A stretch of DNA of 44,395 bases from an uncultured Peptoniphilus sp. (lineage in GTDB: Bacteria > Bacillota > Clostridia > Tissierellales > Peptoniphilaceae). The position numbers and the translations under genes are program-made. The notes below the pieces were generated by a model that was not told the origin of the DNA, made no database searches, and saw only the letters and a program-made list of their open reading frames with translations. Of the stretch, positions 24,863 to 34,211 are shown one piece after another (within the stretch, counting starts at the first letter, position 1; each line of letters opens with the position of its first letter). The stretch spans positions 1 through 44,395 of the forward strand of contig CABTZF010000014.1 of assembly GCA_902489255.1 (NCBI GenBank), read 5' to 3'.

Positions 24863-25582
24863 ATGAGAAGAAATGCTTTAATTACAGGTGCATCTGGAGA
24901 TATTGGAGGAGCTATTGCCAAAAAATTTGCTTCAGAAGGTGTTAATTTAACTCTTCAATACAGGAATGAAGCTAAGATTCAAAAAGTTATTGAAAGTATT
25001 AAGGATTTTGATGTTGAAATTCAAAAAGTTCAAGCCGACATAACAACTTATGACGAATGTCAAAGGTTGGTAAATGAAACTATGGAAAAATTCGGCAAAA
25101 TTGATATTCTTGTAAACAACGCCGGAATGATTAGAGATGCATCAACAGTTAAGATGACTGAAGAAGACTTTAAAAAAGTTATTGATTTAAACCTATATTC
25201 AGTTTTCTATATGACAAAATTAGTCGGAATAGAAATGTTAAAAAAAGAACAAGGAAAGATAGTTTCTCTTGCATCAGTATCAGGAATAATGGGAACTTTC
25301 GGTCAATGTAATTATGTTGCTTCAAAAGCTGCTGTTATGGGAATGACAAAGACTTGGGCTCGTGAATTCGGTAGAAAAGGAATAAATGTTAATGCAGTTG
25401 CACCCGGATTTATAGTTAGTCATATGACTGACGGTCTTGAAGATATGTATGTAAAGCAAATTCCTATGAAGAGATTCGGAACAGTTGATGAAATAGCAAA
25501 CGGAATTTATTTCTTATGTTCAGACCAAGCAAATTATATTCAAGGACAAACTTTAGTAATTGATGGCGGACTAACACTATAA
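24863..25582 (+). CDS. fabG: 3-oxoacyl-ACP reductase-like short-chain dehydrogenase
   Basis: This 239-aa NADPH-dependent reductase probably reduces 3-oxoacyl-ACP in fatty acid synthesis. ATG 24863 follows GGAGGG. The cofactor motif TGASGDIG is at residues 8-15 and NNAG near 85. The catalytic Ser138, Tyr151 and Lys155 (YVASK) fall at the same numbers as in E. coli FabG. The usual C-terminal IDGGLTL is present. The gene stands alone, with its own terminator, not in a fab cluster. A different SDR role, such as acetoacetyl-CoA or another hydroxyacyl reduction, is possible. The 206-base space upstream is AT-rich with several TATAAT-like boxes and no structure I can name. Confidence 0.85.
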   Translation: MRRNALITGASGDIGGAIAKKFASEGVNLTLQYRNEAKIQKVIESIKDFDVEIQKVQADITTYDECQRLVNETMEKFGKIDILVNNAGMIRDASTVKMTEEDFKKVIDLNLYSVFYMTKLVGIEMLKKEQGKIVSLASVSGIMGTFGQCNYVASKAAVMGMTKTWAREFGRKGINVNAVAPGFIVSHMTDGLEDMYVKQIPMKRFGTVDEIANGIYFLCSDQANYIQGQTLVIDGGLTL

Positions 25583-25626
25583 TATAAATATTTATTGATT
25601 TTAAGCGTGTTTTTATTCTTAAATTT

Positions 25627-25649
25627 AAGGAGGCCCTTTGCCTCCTTTT
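25627..25649 (+). terminator. Terminator after fabG-like gene
   Basis: AAGGAGGC (25627-25634) pairs perfectly with GCCTCCTT (25640-25647) over a CCTTT loop, and Ts follow. It ends the single-gene fabG transcript before the PPK2 gene. Confidence 0.85.
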
Positions 25650-25685
25650 ATAATTTATAATATTGATATTTATTTAGGGTGATTT

Positions 25686-26549
25686 ATGAAAATAAAAAAA
25701 TATTTAGTTAGACCAAAAGAAAAAATAAATTTAAAGAAAGTCCCAACTTATTATGAAGGGAATTTAACAAAAGAAGAAGTATATTCAACTTTACTTCCTG
25801 AAAATATAAAAAAAATGGAAGAGCTTCAAGCAAGACTTTATGCTGAAAATAAACAGGGCTTATTGATTGTTTTACAAGCCATGGATGCAGCAGGAAAGGA
25901 TTCTCTAATAAAAAGAATTATGACGGGCTTAAATCCTCAGGGAACTCATGTGGCATCTTTTAAGGTTCCGACATATCTTGATTTAGATCATGATTACTTG
26001 TACAGAATTCATGCGGAAATTCCTGCAAGGGGAGATATTGGAATTTTTAACAGGAGTCATTATGAAGATGTTATTGTTACCAGAGTCCATAATTTAGTTG
26101 AAAGTCAACCCTTGCCTGACCATTTGATTAATACGGAAATTTGGAACAGAAGATTTGAAGAAATTAATAATTTTGAAGAGTATCTATCAGATAACGGCAT
26201 TGCAGTTGTAAAATTTTTCCTTCATGTTTCAAAGGAAGAACAAAAATGCAGACTATTGGAAAGATTGGAAAATCCGGAAAAACATTGGAAATTTTCACAA
26301 TCCGATATTTTGGAAAGACAATATTGGGATAAGTATCATGAATGTTATGAGGACGTTTTAGAAAAGACTTCAACGGATAAATGCCCTTGGTATGTTGTTC
26401 CTGCAGATAGAAAGTGGTTTTCACGTTATTTAGTTTCGTCAGTTATTCTTGAAAAATTAGAGGAAATGAATCCTAAATATCCAAAATTAACTAAAACTCA
26501 AGAAGAAAACCTAAGCAAGTGGAAAGAGGTACTTGAATCAAGTAATTAA
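25686..26549 (+). CDS. ppk2: Polyphosphate kinase 2 family (PPK2)
   Basis: This 287-aa cytoplasmic kinase transfers phosphate between polyphosphate and nucleotides. ATG 25686 lies after AGGGTGA. A Walker A-type loop AMDAAGKDS spans residues 65-73 and the PPK2 lid FNRSHYEDV residues 120-128. The N-terminal YLVRP and the conserved RRFEEINNFE region fit the single-domain PPK2 family. The length suits class I-III enzymes; which nucleotide it makes cannot be told here. A lipoprotein gene starts at the base after its stop, so the two are co-transcribed. Confidence 0.9.
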   Translation: MKIKKYLVRPKEKINLKKVPTYYEGNLTKEEVYSTLLPENIKKMEELQARLYAENKQGLLIVLQAMDAAGKDSLIKRIMTGLNPQGTHVASFKVPTYLDLDHDYLYRIHAEIPARGDIGIFNRSHYEDVIVTRVHNLVESQPLPDHLINTEIWNRRFEEINNFEEYLSDNGIAVVKFFLHVSKEEQKCRLLERLENPEKHWKFSQSDILERQYWDKYHECYEDVLEKTSTDKCPWYVVPADRKWFSRYLVSSVILEKLEEMNPKYPKLTKTQEENLSKWKEVLESSN

Positions 26550-27158
26550 ATGAATATGAAAAAAATAATTTATATAGTTTTATCGCTAATAATGTTATCA
26601 GGCTGCAATATATTGCATGAAAATCAATCAGCTATGACAGAAGACGGGACTTTAAAACCGGAAAAAAAATTGGAAACTTATCAAGCTATAATTCCCAACT
26701 TGAAATTTTATAAGGCTAAGCTTCCTGATGGGACCAAGTCATATAGGATAAATATCTATAAAATTGACGGAGATACAAATAATAAGATTGAAAATGGAAG
26801 TTTATACGATAATTTGGAAAATATAGAAAACCTTTCAAAAAATGGATTTTCTTTTTCCCTAGGTCAATTTGATAATTCCTATATTATTAGCGGAGAAAAA
26901 TCTGTAGGATTTTTTAATATGGATAAGGAAGAAATAGAAACTAAAAATAAAAGAGCCTCATTACTATATTTTAATACAGAATTTGAAAAGCTTGAATTAA
27001 ATATAGCCTATATTTTAATGGTAAATGATTTTTTCAACGAGGAAGAATCCAGCACAAATGTAAATGCAAAAACACTTGATAATTTTAAAACCAAAAAAGG
27101 ACATAATTATATACTGATGACAATAAGTTTTTCAGACAAAGAAATACAACAAAAATAG
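26550..27158 (+). CDS. Putative lipoprotein of unknown function
   Basis: This 202-aa protein has a lipoprotein signal: two lysines, a hydrophobic stretch and the lipobox LSGC, with Cys19 as the lipidated residue. Its ATG directly follows the ppk2 stop; a second ATG at 26556 is equally possible, and there is no clear ribosome site, so translation is probably coupled. The mature part is hydrophilic with several aromatic residues in beta-like segments. I recognise no domain. It probably sits on the outer face of the membrane. Link to polyphosphate metabolism is only by position. Confidence 0.75.
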   Translation: MNMKKIIYIVLSLIMLSGCNILHENQSAMTEDGTLKPEKKLETYQAIIPNLKFYKAKLPDGTKSYRINIYKIDGDTNNKIENGSLYDNLENIENLSKNGFSFSLGQFDNSYIISGEKSVGFFNMDKEEIETKNKRASLLYFNTEFEKLELNIAYILMVNDFFNEEESSTNVNAKTLDNFKTKKGHNYILMTISFSDKEIQQK

Positions 27159-27182
27159 CCACCAACCAAGGCGGCTATTTTA
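27153..27182 (+). terminator. Terminator overlapping the lipoprotein stop codon
   Basis: AAATAGCC (27153-27160) pairs with GGCTATTT (27173-27180), with an inner CC/GG pair. The stop codon TAG is part of the stem. It can work on both strands and also closes the opposing gene at 27210-27626. Confidence 0.7.
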
Positions 27183-27209
27183 ATATATTAAAATAAAGTA
27201 AAGGAAATA

Positions 27210-27626
27210 TCAACTTGTTTGTAAAAGTTCTTCAAACATTTGAATAAGAGGGTCGGGAACAACAAAGTTAAAATAACCGCCACTTTTTGATAGAAATAAA
27301 AAGATAAAACCTAAAGAAAGAAATTTTTTGAGATTTACATAAACCATTTCATCTGAATAATCAACAATGCCTTGGTAGAATTCATTAAAAGATTTAAGCT
27401 CACTTTTATTAAAAGTCATGAGGGTGGGCTTAAAATTTTCCAAAATTTTTTTGTGCAACTGAATTTTTATATCCTCCATTGAAAGATTGTCATAATCAAC
27501 GTCATGATTCTTAGCCATAACTTCCAAATATATATCATTTACAAGATCAAGAGCTTCTTCAATTTTTCCTGTGGGCAAAGCGTCAATAGTTTCAGCCTTG
27601 AAAAATTCTTTAATAATTTTGCTCAA
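27210..27626 (-). CDS. Conserved-looking hypothetical protein
   Basis: This 138-aa protein matches no family I know. I chose the TTG start at 27626: on the - strand AGAGGTGA lies 5-6 bases before it, while the in-frame GTG at 27635 is itself part of that ribosome site. The protein is acidic and mostly helical, with one hydrophobic patch near KFLSLGFIFLFLSKSGGY that could be a buried helix rather than a membrane segment. It is transcribed away from pta. No function is proposed. Confidence 0.6.
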   Translation of the reverse strand: MSKIIKEFFKAETIDALPTGKIEEALDLVNDIYLEVMAKNHDVDYDNLSMEDIKIQLHKKILENFKPTLMTFNKSELKSFNEFYQGIVDYSDEMVYVNLKKFLSLGFIFLFLSKSGGYFNFVVPDPLIQMFEELLQTS

Positions 27627-27696
27627 AGTGTTCACCTCTTTATTATTATATACTAAAAATTAATCTTTAAAAAGAAAATAAATCAAAATCATAAAT

Positions 27697-27726
27697 TTGG
27701 GTAAAATAAAATATATATGTTATAAT
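27697..27726 (+). promoter_or_regulatory. Promoter of pta
   Basis: TATAAT at 27721-27726 is preceded by TG at 27718-27719, an extended -10. A weak TTGGGT lies at 27697-27702, 18 bases upstream. The box sits about 30 bases before the pta start. Confidence 0.6.
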
Positions 27727-27758
27727 AATTTTTGAAAAAAGGGAGGGCACTGATAATC

Positions 27759-28730
27759 ATGCTATTAGTTGAATCATTAAGTGAAAAATTGAAGGGTAAA
27801 AATACAAAAATTATATTTCCTGAAGGAAATGATTACAGAGTTTTAAGGGCTGTAATAAGACTAAAAAAAGAAGAAATCATTGAACCGATTATCTTGGGCA
27901 ATGAAGATGAAATTAAAAAATTGGCTGAAAGTGAAGGGGTAAAATTAGGTGATATTAAAATCATTGACCCTAATAAATATGAAGAGTTTGACAAGATGGT
28001 GGATTCTTTTGTTGAAAGAAGAAAGGGAAAAGTTAATGCTGAGGAAGCAAAGACCATCTTAAAAGATCTTAACTATTTTGGAACTATGTATGTATATATG
28101 GGTTATGCTGACGGAATGGTTTCCGGAGCAAACCATACAACGGCAGAAACTGTTAGGCCGGCTCTTCAAATTATTAAGACAAAAAAAGGAATTAAAAGAA
28201 CAAGCGGTGCCTTTGTATTATTGAAAGAAGATAAAATTTATGTAATGGCTGATTGTGCCATCAATATTGATATAGATGCAGAAGGTTTGGCTGAAATTGC
28301 TGTATTAACAGATGAAACGGCTAGGAAATTCGGACTGAATCCAAAAATTGCAATGCTTTCTTTTTCAAGTCACGGCTCTGCCAAGCATGAAAGAGTAACA
28401 ATGGTTGAAGAAGCTACAAGGATTGCAAAAGAAATGAATCCCAATATGGTGATTGACGGAGAACTGCAATTTGATGCTGCTTTTGTTGAAGAAGTTGCCA
28501 AGAAAAAAGCACCGGATTCTCCATTAAAGGGTCATGCAAATGTATTTATATTCCCAAATATTGAAGCCGGAAATATAGGATATAAATTAATTCAAAGATT
28601 TGGAGGATATAAAGCCATAGGACCAATTCTCCAAGGATTAAATGAACCGGTAAATGACCTTTCACGCGGTTGTGTAGAAGAGGAAGTTTACGATCTTGCA
28701 ATAGTAACTGCTGCTGAAGCTGCATTATAA
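27759..28730 (+). CDS. pta: Phosphate acetyltransferase (phosphotransacetylase)
   Basis: This 323-aa cytoplasmic enzyme interconverts acetyl-CoA and acetyl phosphate, feeding ATP formation through acetate kinase in fermentation. I chose ATG 27759; GGGAGGG lies about 12 bases before it, rather far, and the upstream TTG at 27732 would add an unlikely KKGRALII leader. The family blocks YADGMVSGANHTTAETVRP, the SFSSHGSAKHERV stretch and DGELQFDAA are all present, and the length is that of the short Pta form. No acetate kinase gene lies next to it. Confidence 0.95.
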   Translation: MLLVESLSEKLKGKNTKIIFPEGNDYRVLRAVIRLKKEEIIEPIILGNEDEIKKLAESEGVKLGDIKIIDPNKYEEFDKMVDSFVERRKGKVNAEEAKTILKDLNYFGTMYVYMGYADGMVSGANHTTAETVRPALQIIKTKKGIKRTSGAFVLLKEDKIYVMADCAINIDIDAEGLAEIAVLTDETARKFGLNPKIAMLSFSSHGSAKHERVTMVEEATRIAKEMNPNMVIDGELQFDAAFVEEVAKKKAPDSPLKGHANVFIFPNIEAGNIGYKLIQRFGGYKAIGPILQGLNEPVNDLSRGCVEEEVYDLAIVTAAEAAL

Positions 28731-28766
28731 AAAAAAAGAGCCCTGTTTCTTTTATAAAGGTGAAAC

Positions 28767-29342
28767 GTGGAAGTCTTATATTTTATACAAGATGAGAAAA
28801 GAATTAATATCGGCTTATTTGATAATTTTAGTGATATAAAAGAATTTATAAAAAAATTATTTGCAGACAAAGATATTAATGATATAGATAATATTTATGA
28901 CCTGAGATTCAAACCGGAAGATTTTCCGAAATTTATAGAGATTAATTTCAGGGGAAATTTGGTTCCTATAACAAGATTTGCCTTTGCTCCAAAGGAAGAT
29001 ATATATTTGGGAATTGATGAATTAACAAACTTATCTTCCAGGGGCAAGGGCAAGACTTTGGGATTTACTGTTATAGAAAATTATGCTATTGCCAATGAAG
29101 ACTTAAAAGAATATATAGAAAAAAGAGAAAATGCCTATAAGAGGGTAAAGAAAGCTCTTGAAAAAAGAGGATATAAGGTGGGAAGAAGTCTTCAAAATTC
29201 CGAGGATGGAGAAGCCATTACAATTTCCGGTAAGGGTAATAGGTGGTTTTTTGCTCATTTGGACCCAAGTTTTGTGGAAAATTTACCGAAAGAAGAAAAG
29301 GATTTTGAAAAATTTATTGACGGGGAACTTGAAGAAGAATAA
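28767..29342 (+). CDS. Hypothetical protein downstream of pta
   Basis: This 191-aa soluble protein matches no family I know. GTG 28767 follows AAAGG by 6 bases. It starts with a beta-rich segment (VLYFIQDEKRINIGLF), has a lysine-rich helical stretch around residues 115-140, and an acidic C-terminus. No signal peptide or membrane segment is seen. It lies 36 bases after pta with no terminator between, so it is probably in the pta transcript. Confidence 0.65.
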   Translation: MEVLYFIQDEKRINIGLFDNFSDIKEFIKKLFADKDINDIDNIYDLRFKPEDFPKFIEINFRGNLVPITRFAFAPKEDIYLGIDELTNLSSRGKGKTLGFTVIENYAIANEDLKEYIEKRENAYKRVKKALEKRGYKVGRSLQNSEDGEAITISGKGNRWFFAHLDPSFVENLPKEEKDFEKFIDGELEEE

Positions 29343-29356
29343 TTAATATAAAATAT

Positions 29357-29379
29357 CTCGGTTGAAGCCGAGTATTTTT
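29357..29379 (+). terminator. Terminator of the pta transcript
   Basis: CTCGG (29357-29361) pairs with CCGAG (29368-29372) over a short loop, and a T-rich run follows at 29373-29379. Confidence 0.7.
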
Positions 29380-29512
29380 AATTAGCACAATAATGTGAAA
29401 TATTGGTAGCTTATAAAAAATTATTAATTTAATCTATAAATATTGATAAAATATATAGAAAATTTTTATTTTTTCTGTTACTATAATTATAAATGGTAAT
29501 TGAGGTGATAAT

Positions 29513-30454
29513 GTGAGCTTTTCTTCTTCTGTAAAAGCTGAATTGTCAAAAGTCCCTGTTTGGGGATATGAAAATGTTCTTGCTGAGTTGGCAGGGCTTG
29601 TCCCCATGTGCGGAATTTTGACTTATAACAGGGGCAAAATTTTTTTACAATTCAACACAGAAAATCCGTCACTTACCAGAAGAATTTTCACTTTTTTAAA
29701 AAAATATTTTGATTCCAATGCTGAAGTTAGAAATGAAAAGTCCAAACAGTTAAAAAAGAATCTTTATATAATAAGTCTTGATGAAAATTCATCTAAAGTG
29801 CTTTTAGATGAAATTTCATTTATTAGAGGTGAAAACGTATTTATAAGAAATTATAAACCTCAAGGTCTGATTGATGATCTTCCCTCCAGAAAAGCTTATA
29901 TAAGAGGTTCTTTTTTAGGAGCTGGAAGCGTTGTTGATCCTAAAAAAAGTTATCATCTTGAATTTGTTGCGAATAATTTAACGCATGCAGAGTTTTTGCA
30001 GGAAAATGTTAATTATTTTAATTTAGATGCAAAAATTGCCGGCAGAAAAGATAATTATGTTATCTATTTAAAAGAATCCCAGGCAATTAGTGACCTGTTA
30101 AGCCTTATGGGGGCCCATAAATCACTTTTGGATTTTGAAAATACAAGGGTTATAAAAGATATGAGAAACAATATAAATAGAATTGTTAATTGTGAAACAT
30201 ATAACTTAAATAAGATTGTTAAAACGTCCTTGGACCAGGTTAGAGATATTTTATATATAAAAAATAATTATGGATTTAATAAATTACCTAAGGAGCTTAG
30301 GGAAATCTGTGAACTTAGATTAAAAGATAGGGATATGTCTATGGGAGATATGGCAAAAGCCTTAGATCCTCCTATAAGCAAATCCACAGTTAGTTATAGA
30401 TTAAAGAAAATTAAGGAATTAGCCAGTAAATTAAGGGGTGATATTAATGACTAA
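29513..30454 (+). CDS. whiA: DNA-binding protein WhiA
   Basis: This 313-aa protein is found in nearly all Gram-positives and affects cell division. GTG 29513 follows GAGGTGA. The N-terminal part is WhiA-typical (SFSSSVKAELSK). The LAGLIDADG-like core shows AYIRGSFLGAGSVVDP, and the C-terminal helix-turn-helix includes PPISKSTVSYRLKK. In most Firmicutes rapZ and yvcK come directly before whiA; here an unknown gene and a terminator do. HPr overlaps its last 8 bases, the usual whiA-HPr arrangement. Confidence 0.95.
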   Translation: MSFSSSVKAELSKVPVWGYENVLAELAGLVPMCGILTYNRGKIFLQFNTENPSLTRRIFTFLKKYFDSNAEVRNEKSKQLKKNLYIISLDENSSKVLLDEISFIRGENVFIRNYKPQGLIDDLPSRKAYIRGSFLGAGSVVDPKKSYHLEFVANNLTHAEFLQENVNYFNLDAKIAGRKDNYVIYLKESQAISDLLSLMGAHKSLLDFENTRVIKDMRNNINRIVNCETYNLNKIVKTSLDQVRDILYIKNNYGFNKLPKELREICELRLKDRDMSMGDMAKALDPPISKSTVSYRLKKIKELASKLRGDIND

Positions 30455-30713
30455 TAAAGCCGTTACATTGACAAATGACGATGGACTTCATGCCAGAGCA
30501 GCTGCTCTTTTTGTGAGAGAAGCAAATAAATTTTCTTGTGATATAAGTCTTGAAGCACACGGCGAAAGGGTCAATGGAAAAAGTATAATAGGGATTATGT
30601 CCCTGGGAGTTTTTAAGGGAGAAAAGATTGTTATCTATGCTGACGGCAATGATGAAGATGAAGCACTTGGAGCCCTATATAAATTGATAGAAAATGAATT
30701 TGCCAATATTTAA
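30447..30713 (+). CDS. ptsH: Phosphocarrier protein HPr family
   Basis: This 88-aa protein carries phosphate in the sugar phosphotransferase system and serves as a signal in carbon control. ATG 30447, after AGGGGTGA, overlaps the end of whiA. His15 (GLHARAA) is the site phosphorylated by enzyme I, and Ser46 (GKSIIG) is the site for HPr kinase; both are present, so it can act in transport as well as regulation, unlike Crh, which lacks His15. Confidence 0.93.
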   Translation: MTNKAVTLTNDDGLHARAAALFVREANKFSCDISLEAHGERVNGKSIIGIMSLGVFKGEKIVIYADGNDEDEALGALYKLIENEFANI

Positions 30714-30765
30714 ACCTATATTTATAAATTTAAAAAATAAAAGCTTAAATTTTTAGGGGGATATT

Positions 30766-33700
30766 ATGTCTAATTTTATACATTTACATGTGCATAGCGA
30801 ATACTCCCTTCTTGATGCTTCAAGCAGAATTAGCGAATTACCCATAAGGGCAAAAGAGTTGGGAATGGATGCCATCGCCCTTACCGACCATGGAAATATG
30901 TATGGGGCAATCGGTTTTTACAAAGCCTGTAAAAAAGTTGGAGTAAAGGCAATAATCGGTTGTGAAATTTATGTGAGTCAAAAACCCCTGGAATTGAAAG
31001 ATAAGACAAATGAAAGATACCATTTAGTTTTATTGGCTGAAAATAATGAGGGATTAAGAAATCTCATGAAAATTGTTTCCATTGCCTATGTAGATGGATA
31101 TTATTACAAGCCGAGAGTAGACCTTAATGTCTTAAATAAATATTCTAAAGGACTTATTGCAACATCAGCCTGTTTGGCAGGAGAAGTGCAAAGATATTTA
31201 GGAAGAAGAGATTATGAAGGGGCAAAGGAAGCGGCTTTAAGGTATAATAATATTTTCGGACAGGATAATTTCTTTTTAGAGCTTCAAGATCATGGGATTC
31301 CTGAACAAAAAAGAGTAAATAGAGAACTTATAAAATTATCCAAAGACCTGGATATACCTCTTAGCGTTTCTAACGATGTTCACTATTTGAACAAGGAAGA
31401 TGCCAGGGCGGCGGATGTTTTATTATGTATTCAAACCGGAGCCAAGGTAAATGATTCAAAGAGAATGAAGTTCCCCACAGAGGAATTTTATTTAAAATCT
31501 TCTGATGAAATGGAAGCACTGTTTCCCGATAACCCGGAAGCAATTGCCAATACAAGAAAAATTGCAGACAGATGTAAGGCGGATTTTGAATTTGGGCACT
31601 ATCACCTGCCTAAATTTATTGTGCCTGATGGCTATACTAACGAAAGTTATTTTAGGGAACTTGCAGAAAAGGGATTAAAAAAAAGATATAAAGATATTGA
31701 TGAAAACATAAAAAAAAGATTTAATATGGAGTTTCAAACAATTATTGAAATGGGTTTTGTAGATTATTTTTTAATTGTTTGGGACTTTATTAGCTATGCA
31801 AAGAAAAATGGCATACAGGTTGGACCGGGCAGAGGCTCTGCAGCAGGTTCTATAATTTCTTACGCCCTTGAAATAATTGATATTGATCCTTTAAAATTTG
31901 ATCTTCTTTTTGAAAGATTTTTAAATAGAGAAAGGGTATCTATGCCCGATATAGATATTGATTTTTGTTATGAAAGAAGAGAAGAAGTTATTGATTATGT
32001 TACAAGAAAATATGGGGAAGATAAGGTGGCACAAATTGTTACTTTCGGAACCTTGCAATCTCGCCAAGCTATTCGTGATGTCGGAAGAGTACTTGATATT
32101 CCTTACAGTAGGGTTGATTATATAGCAAAACAGGTTCCGCATGCATTAAAAATAACTTTGGATAAGGCACTTGAAATTTCTGAAAGCTTTAGGGAAATTT
32201 ATGAAAAAGATAAAGAAACAAGAAATTTAATTGATATAGCAAAAAGAATAGAGGGATTGCCCCGTCATACATCCACTCATGCAGCAGGAGTTGTAATTTC
32301 AAAAAATCCTCTTACTGATTATGTACCCCTGACAAGAAATGACGAGATAATAGCAACTCAATTTAATATGATTGAACTTGAAGAGTTGGGACTATTAAAA
32401 ATGGACTTTTTAGGTCTTAGAACTCTTACAGTTATTAGAGATACAATTAATGCCATATATAAAAATCATAAGAAAAAAATTGACTTCTCCGACTTCACTT
32501 ATGATGACCCTAAGGTCCTTGAAATGTTTGCTAAGGCTGAAACTTTGGGGGTTTTTCAATTTGAATCGGGCGGAATGAGATTATTTTTAAAGGAATTAAA
32601 GCCGGATGCTTTTAATGATTTAGTAGCTGCAAATGCCCTCTTTAGACCCGGACCTATGAAACAGATACCAAAATTTATTCAGTCCAAACATGACAGTAGT
32701 AAAATTTCCTATATTCATCCTATTCTTGAACCGATTTTAAAAGACACCTATGGGTGTATTGTATATCAAGAACAAGTTATGCAAATTGTTCAACTTGTTG
32801 GAGGTTATTCTCTGGGACGAGCCGACATAGTTAGGCGTGCCATATCAAAAAAGAAGATGGCGGTCATGGAAGAGGAGAGAAAAAATTTTATTTATGGAAA
32901 TGAAGGAGAAAATGTAAGGGGAGCTATAAAAAATGGAGTCGATGAAAAAAGTGCAAATGCCATTTATGATTTAATAATTGATTTTGCCGACTACGCTTTT
33001 AACAAGTCCCACTCTGTAGCATATTCAGTTGTGGCATATAGGACGGCTTGGCTCAAATATTATTATCCCAAAGAATTTATGGCTGCACAAATTTCAACTT
33101 ACACTTCTGATATTAAGCAAGTTAGCCTGTATATTGAAGAGATAAAAAGGTTGGGAATTGAATTACTTTCACCAAATATTAATTATTCACAAAGAGATTT
33201 TACTGTTGAAGATGGAAAAATACGTTTTGGTCTTAAGGCTGTTAAAAATGTAGGAGAAAATTTAATTAAAGCTCTTATAGAAGCTAGAAGTAAATTGGGG
33301 AAATTTACTTCTTTAAGTGACTTTGTAGATAAGATTCAAAAAGTTGCACCGTCAGTATTAAATAAAAAAGCAATGGAATCTTTAATCAGGTGTGGGGCCT
33401 TGGATGATTTTGCAGGTAACAGGGCACAATTTTTAGCGGTTTATGAAAGGATAATTGAAGCCGGTCAAAAATCTCTTAGAAATAATATTAAAGGGCAAGT
33501 TTCAATTTTTCAGGAAGTGGCTAAGGACGAAGATTTACCGAATTTAAAAGATTTTCCCCTAAGAGATAAGCTGGATATGGAAAAGGAAGTAATAGGCATC
33601 TATATTTCCGGTCACCCCCTTGATGGATATAGACCTGTTTTGAAAACTTTTTCTAATACAAATACCGGGGAAATTTTTGAAAATTATAGGGATCAGGGTC

Positions 33701-34203
33701 AAATGCCAAATGGAAAGATAAAAATTGCAGGCATGATTAAAAATAAAAAAACAATGATAACAAAAACAAATAAGCTTATGGCCTTTGCTTCTTTAGAAGA
33801 CCTATTCGGAACAATAGACCTGGTAATTTTTCCACAAGTATATTCAAAATATAAGGAAATTATTAAAGACAATAAGGTTCTTGGCGTAGATGGTCATATT
33901 TCATCTTCTGATGTGGAAGAACCTAAAATTTTAGTTGATTCTCTAAGAGAATTAAGAGAAGCCGATAATAAAAATTTGTATTTATCCGTTTCAAGCATGA
34001 AAAATAAAGAGTTATTATCGGCAATACAAATAGTACTTAAAGCTAATAGGGGTAACACACCTGTAATATTTTATGATGAAGATGAAAAAAAGGGATATGG
34101 AACAGATATATCTATGTGGGTAGATGCTTCAAAAATTGAAATTATTAAGATGGAATTATTGACTTATTTGGATGGAGATCCTAATAAGATTTTATTAAAG
34201 TAG
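30766..34203 (+). CDS. dnaE: DNA polymerase III alpha subunit DnaE
   Basis: This 1145-aa replicative polymerase starts at ATG 30766 after AGGGGG. The N-terminal PHP domain begins FIHLHVHSEYSLLDAS. The catalytic C-family motif PDIDIDF lies near residues 392-398. The PGRGSAAGS block, a tandem helix-hairpin-helix region and a C-terminal OB-fold segment (KIAGMIKNKKTM) follow in the usual order. There is no exonuclease insert, so it is DnaE and not PolC. It lies between HPr and pfkA, an order seen in several Firmicutes. Confidence 0.96.
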   Translation: MSNFIHLHVHSEYSLLDASSRISELPIRAKELGMDAIALTDHGNMYGAIGFYKACKKVGVKAIIGCEIYVSQKPLELKDKTNERYHLVLLAENNEGLRNLMKIVSIAYVDGYYYKPRVDLNVLNKYSKGLIATSACLAGEVQRYLGRRDYEGAKEAALRYNNIFGQDNFFLELQDHGIPEQKRVNRELIKLSKDLDIPLSVSNDVHYLNKEDARAADVLLCIQTGAKVNDSKRMKFPTEEFYLKSSDEMEALFPDNPEAIANTRKIADRCKADFEFGHYHLPKFIVPDGYTNESYFRELAEKGLKKRYKDIDENIKKRFNMEFQTIIEMGFVDYFLIVWDFISYAKKNGIQVGPGRGSAAGSIISYALEIIDIDPLKFDLLFERFLNRERVSMPDIDIDFCYERREEVIDYVTRKYGEDKVAQIVTFGTLQSRQAIRDVGRVLDIPYSRVDYIAKQVPHALKITLDKALEISESFREIYEKDKETRNLIDIAKRIEGLPRHTSTHAAGVVISKNPLTDYVPLTRNDEIIATQFNMIELEELGLLKMDFLGLRTLTVIRDTINAIYKNHKKKIDFSDFTYDDPKVLEMFAKAETLGVFQFESGGMRLFLKELKPDAFNDLVAANALFRPGPMKQIPKFIQSKHDSSKISYIHPILEPILKDTYGCIVYQEQVMQIVQLVGGYSLGRADIVRRAISKKKMAVMEEERKNFIYGNEGENVRGAIKNGVDEKSANAIYDLIIDFADYAFNKSHSVAYSVVAYRTAWLKYYYPKEFMAAQISTYTSDIKQVSLYIEEIKRLGIELLSPNINYSQRDFTVEDGKIRFGLKAVKNVGENLIKALIEARSKLGKFTSLSDFVDKIQKVAPSVLNKKAMESLIRCGALDDFAGNRAQFLAVYERIIEAGQKSLRNNIKGQVSIFQEVAKDEDLPNLKDFPLRDKLDMEKEVIGIYISGHPLDGYRPVLKTFSNTNTGEIFENYRDQGQMPNGKIKIAGMIKNKKTMITKTNKLMAFASLEDLFGTIDLVIFPQVYSKYKEIIKDNKVLGVDGHISSSDVEEPKILVDSLRELREADNKNLYLSVSSMKNKELLSAIQIVLKANRGNTPVIFYDEDEKKGYGTDISMWVDASKIEIIKMELLTYLDGDPNKILLK

Positions 34204-34211
34204 GTATGTAT

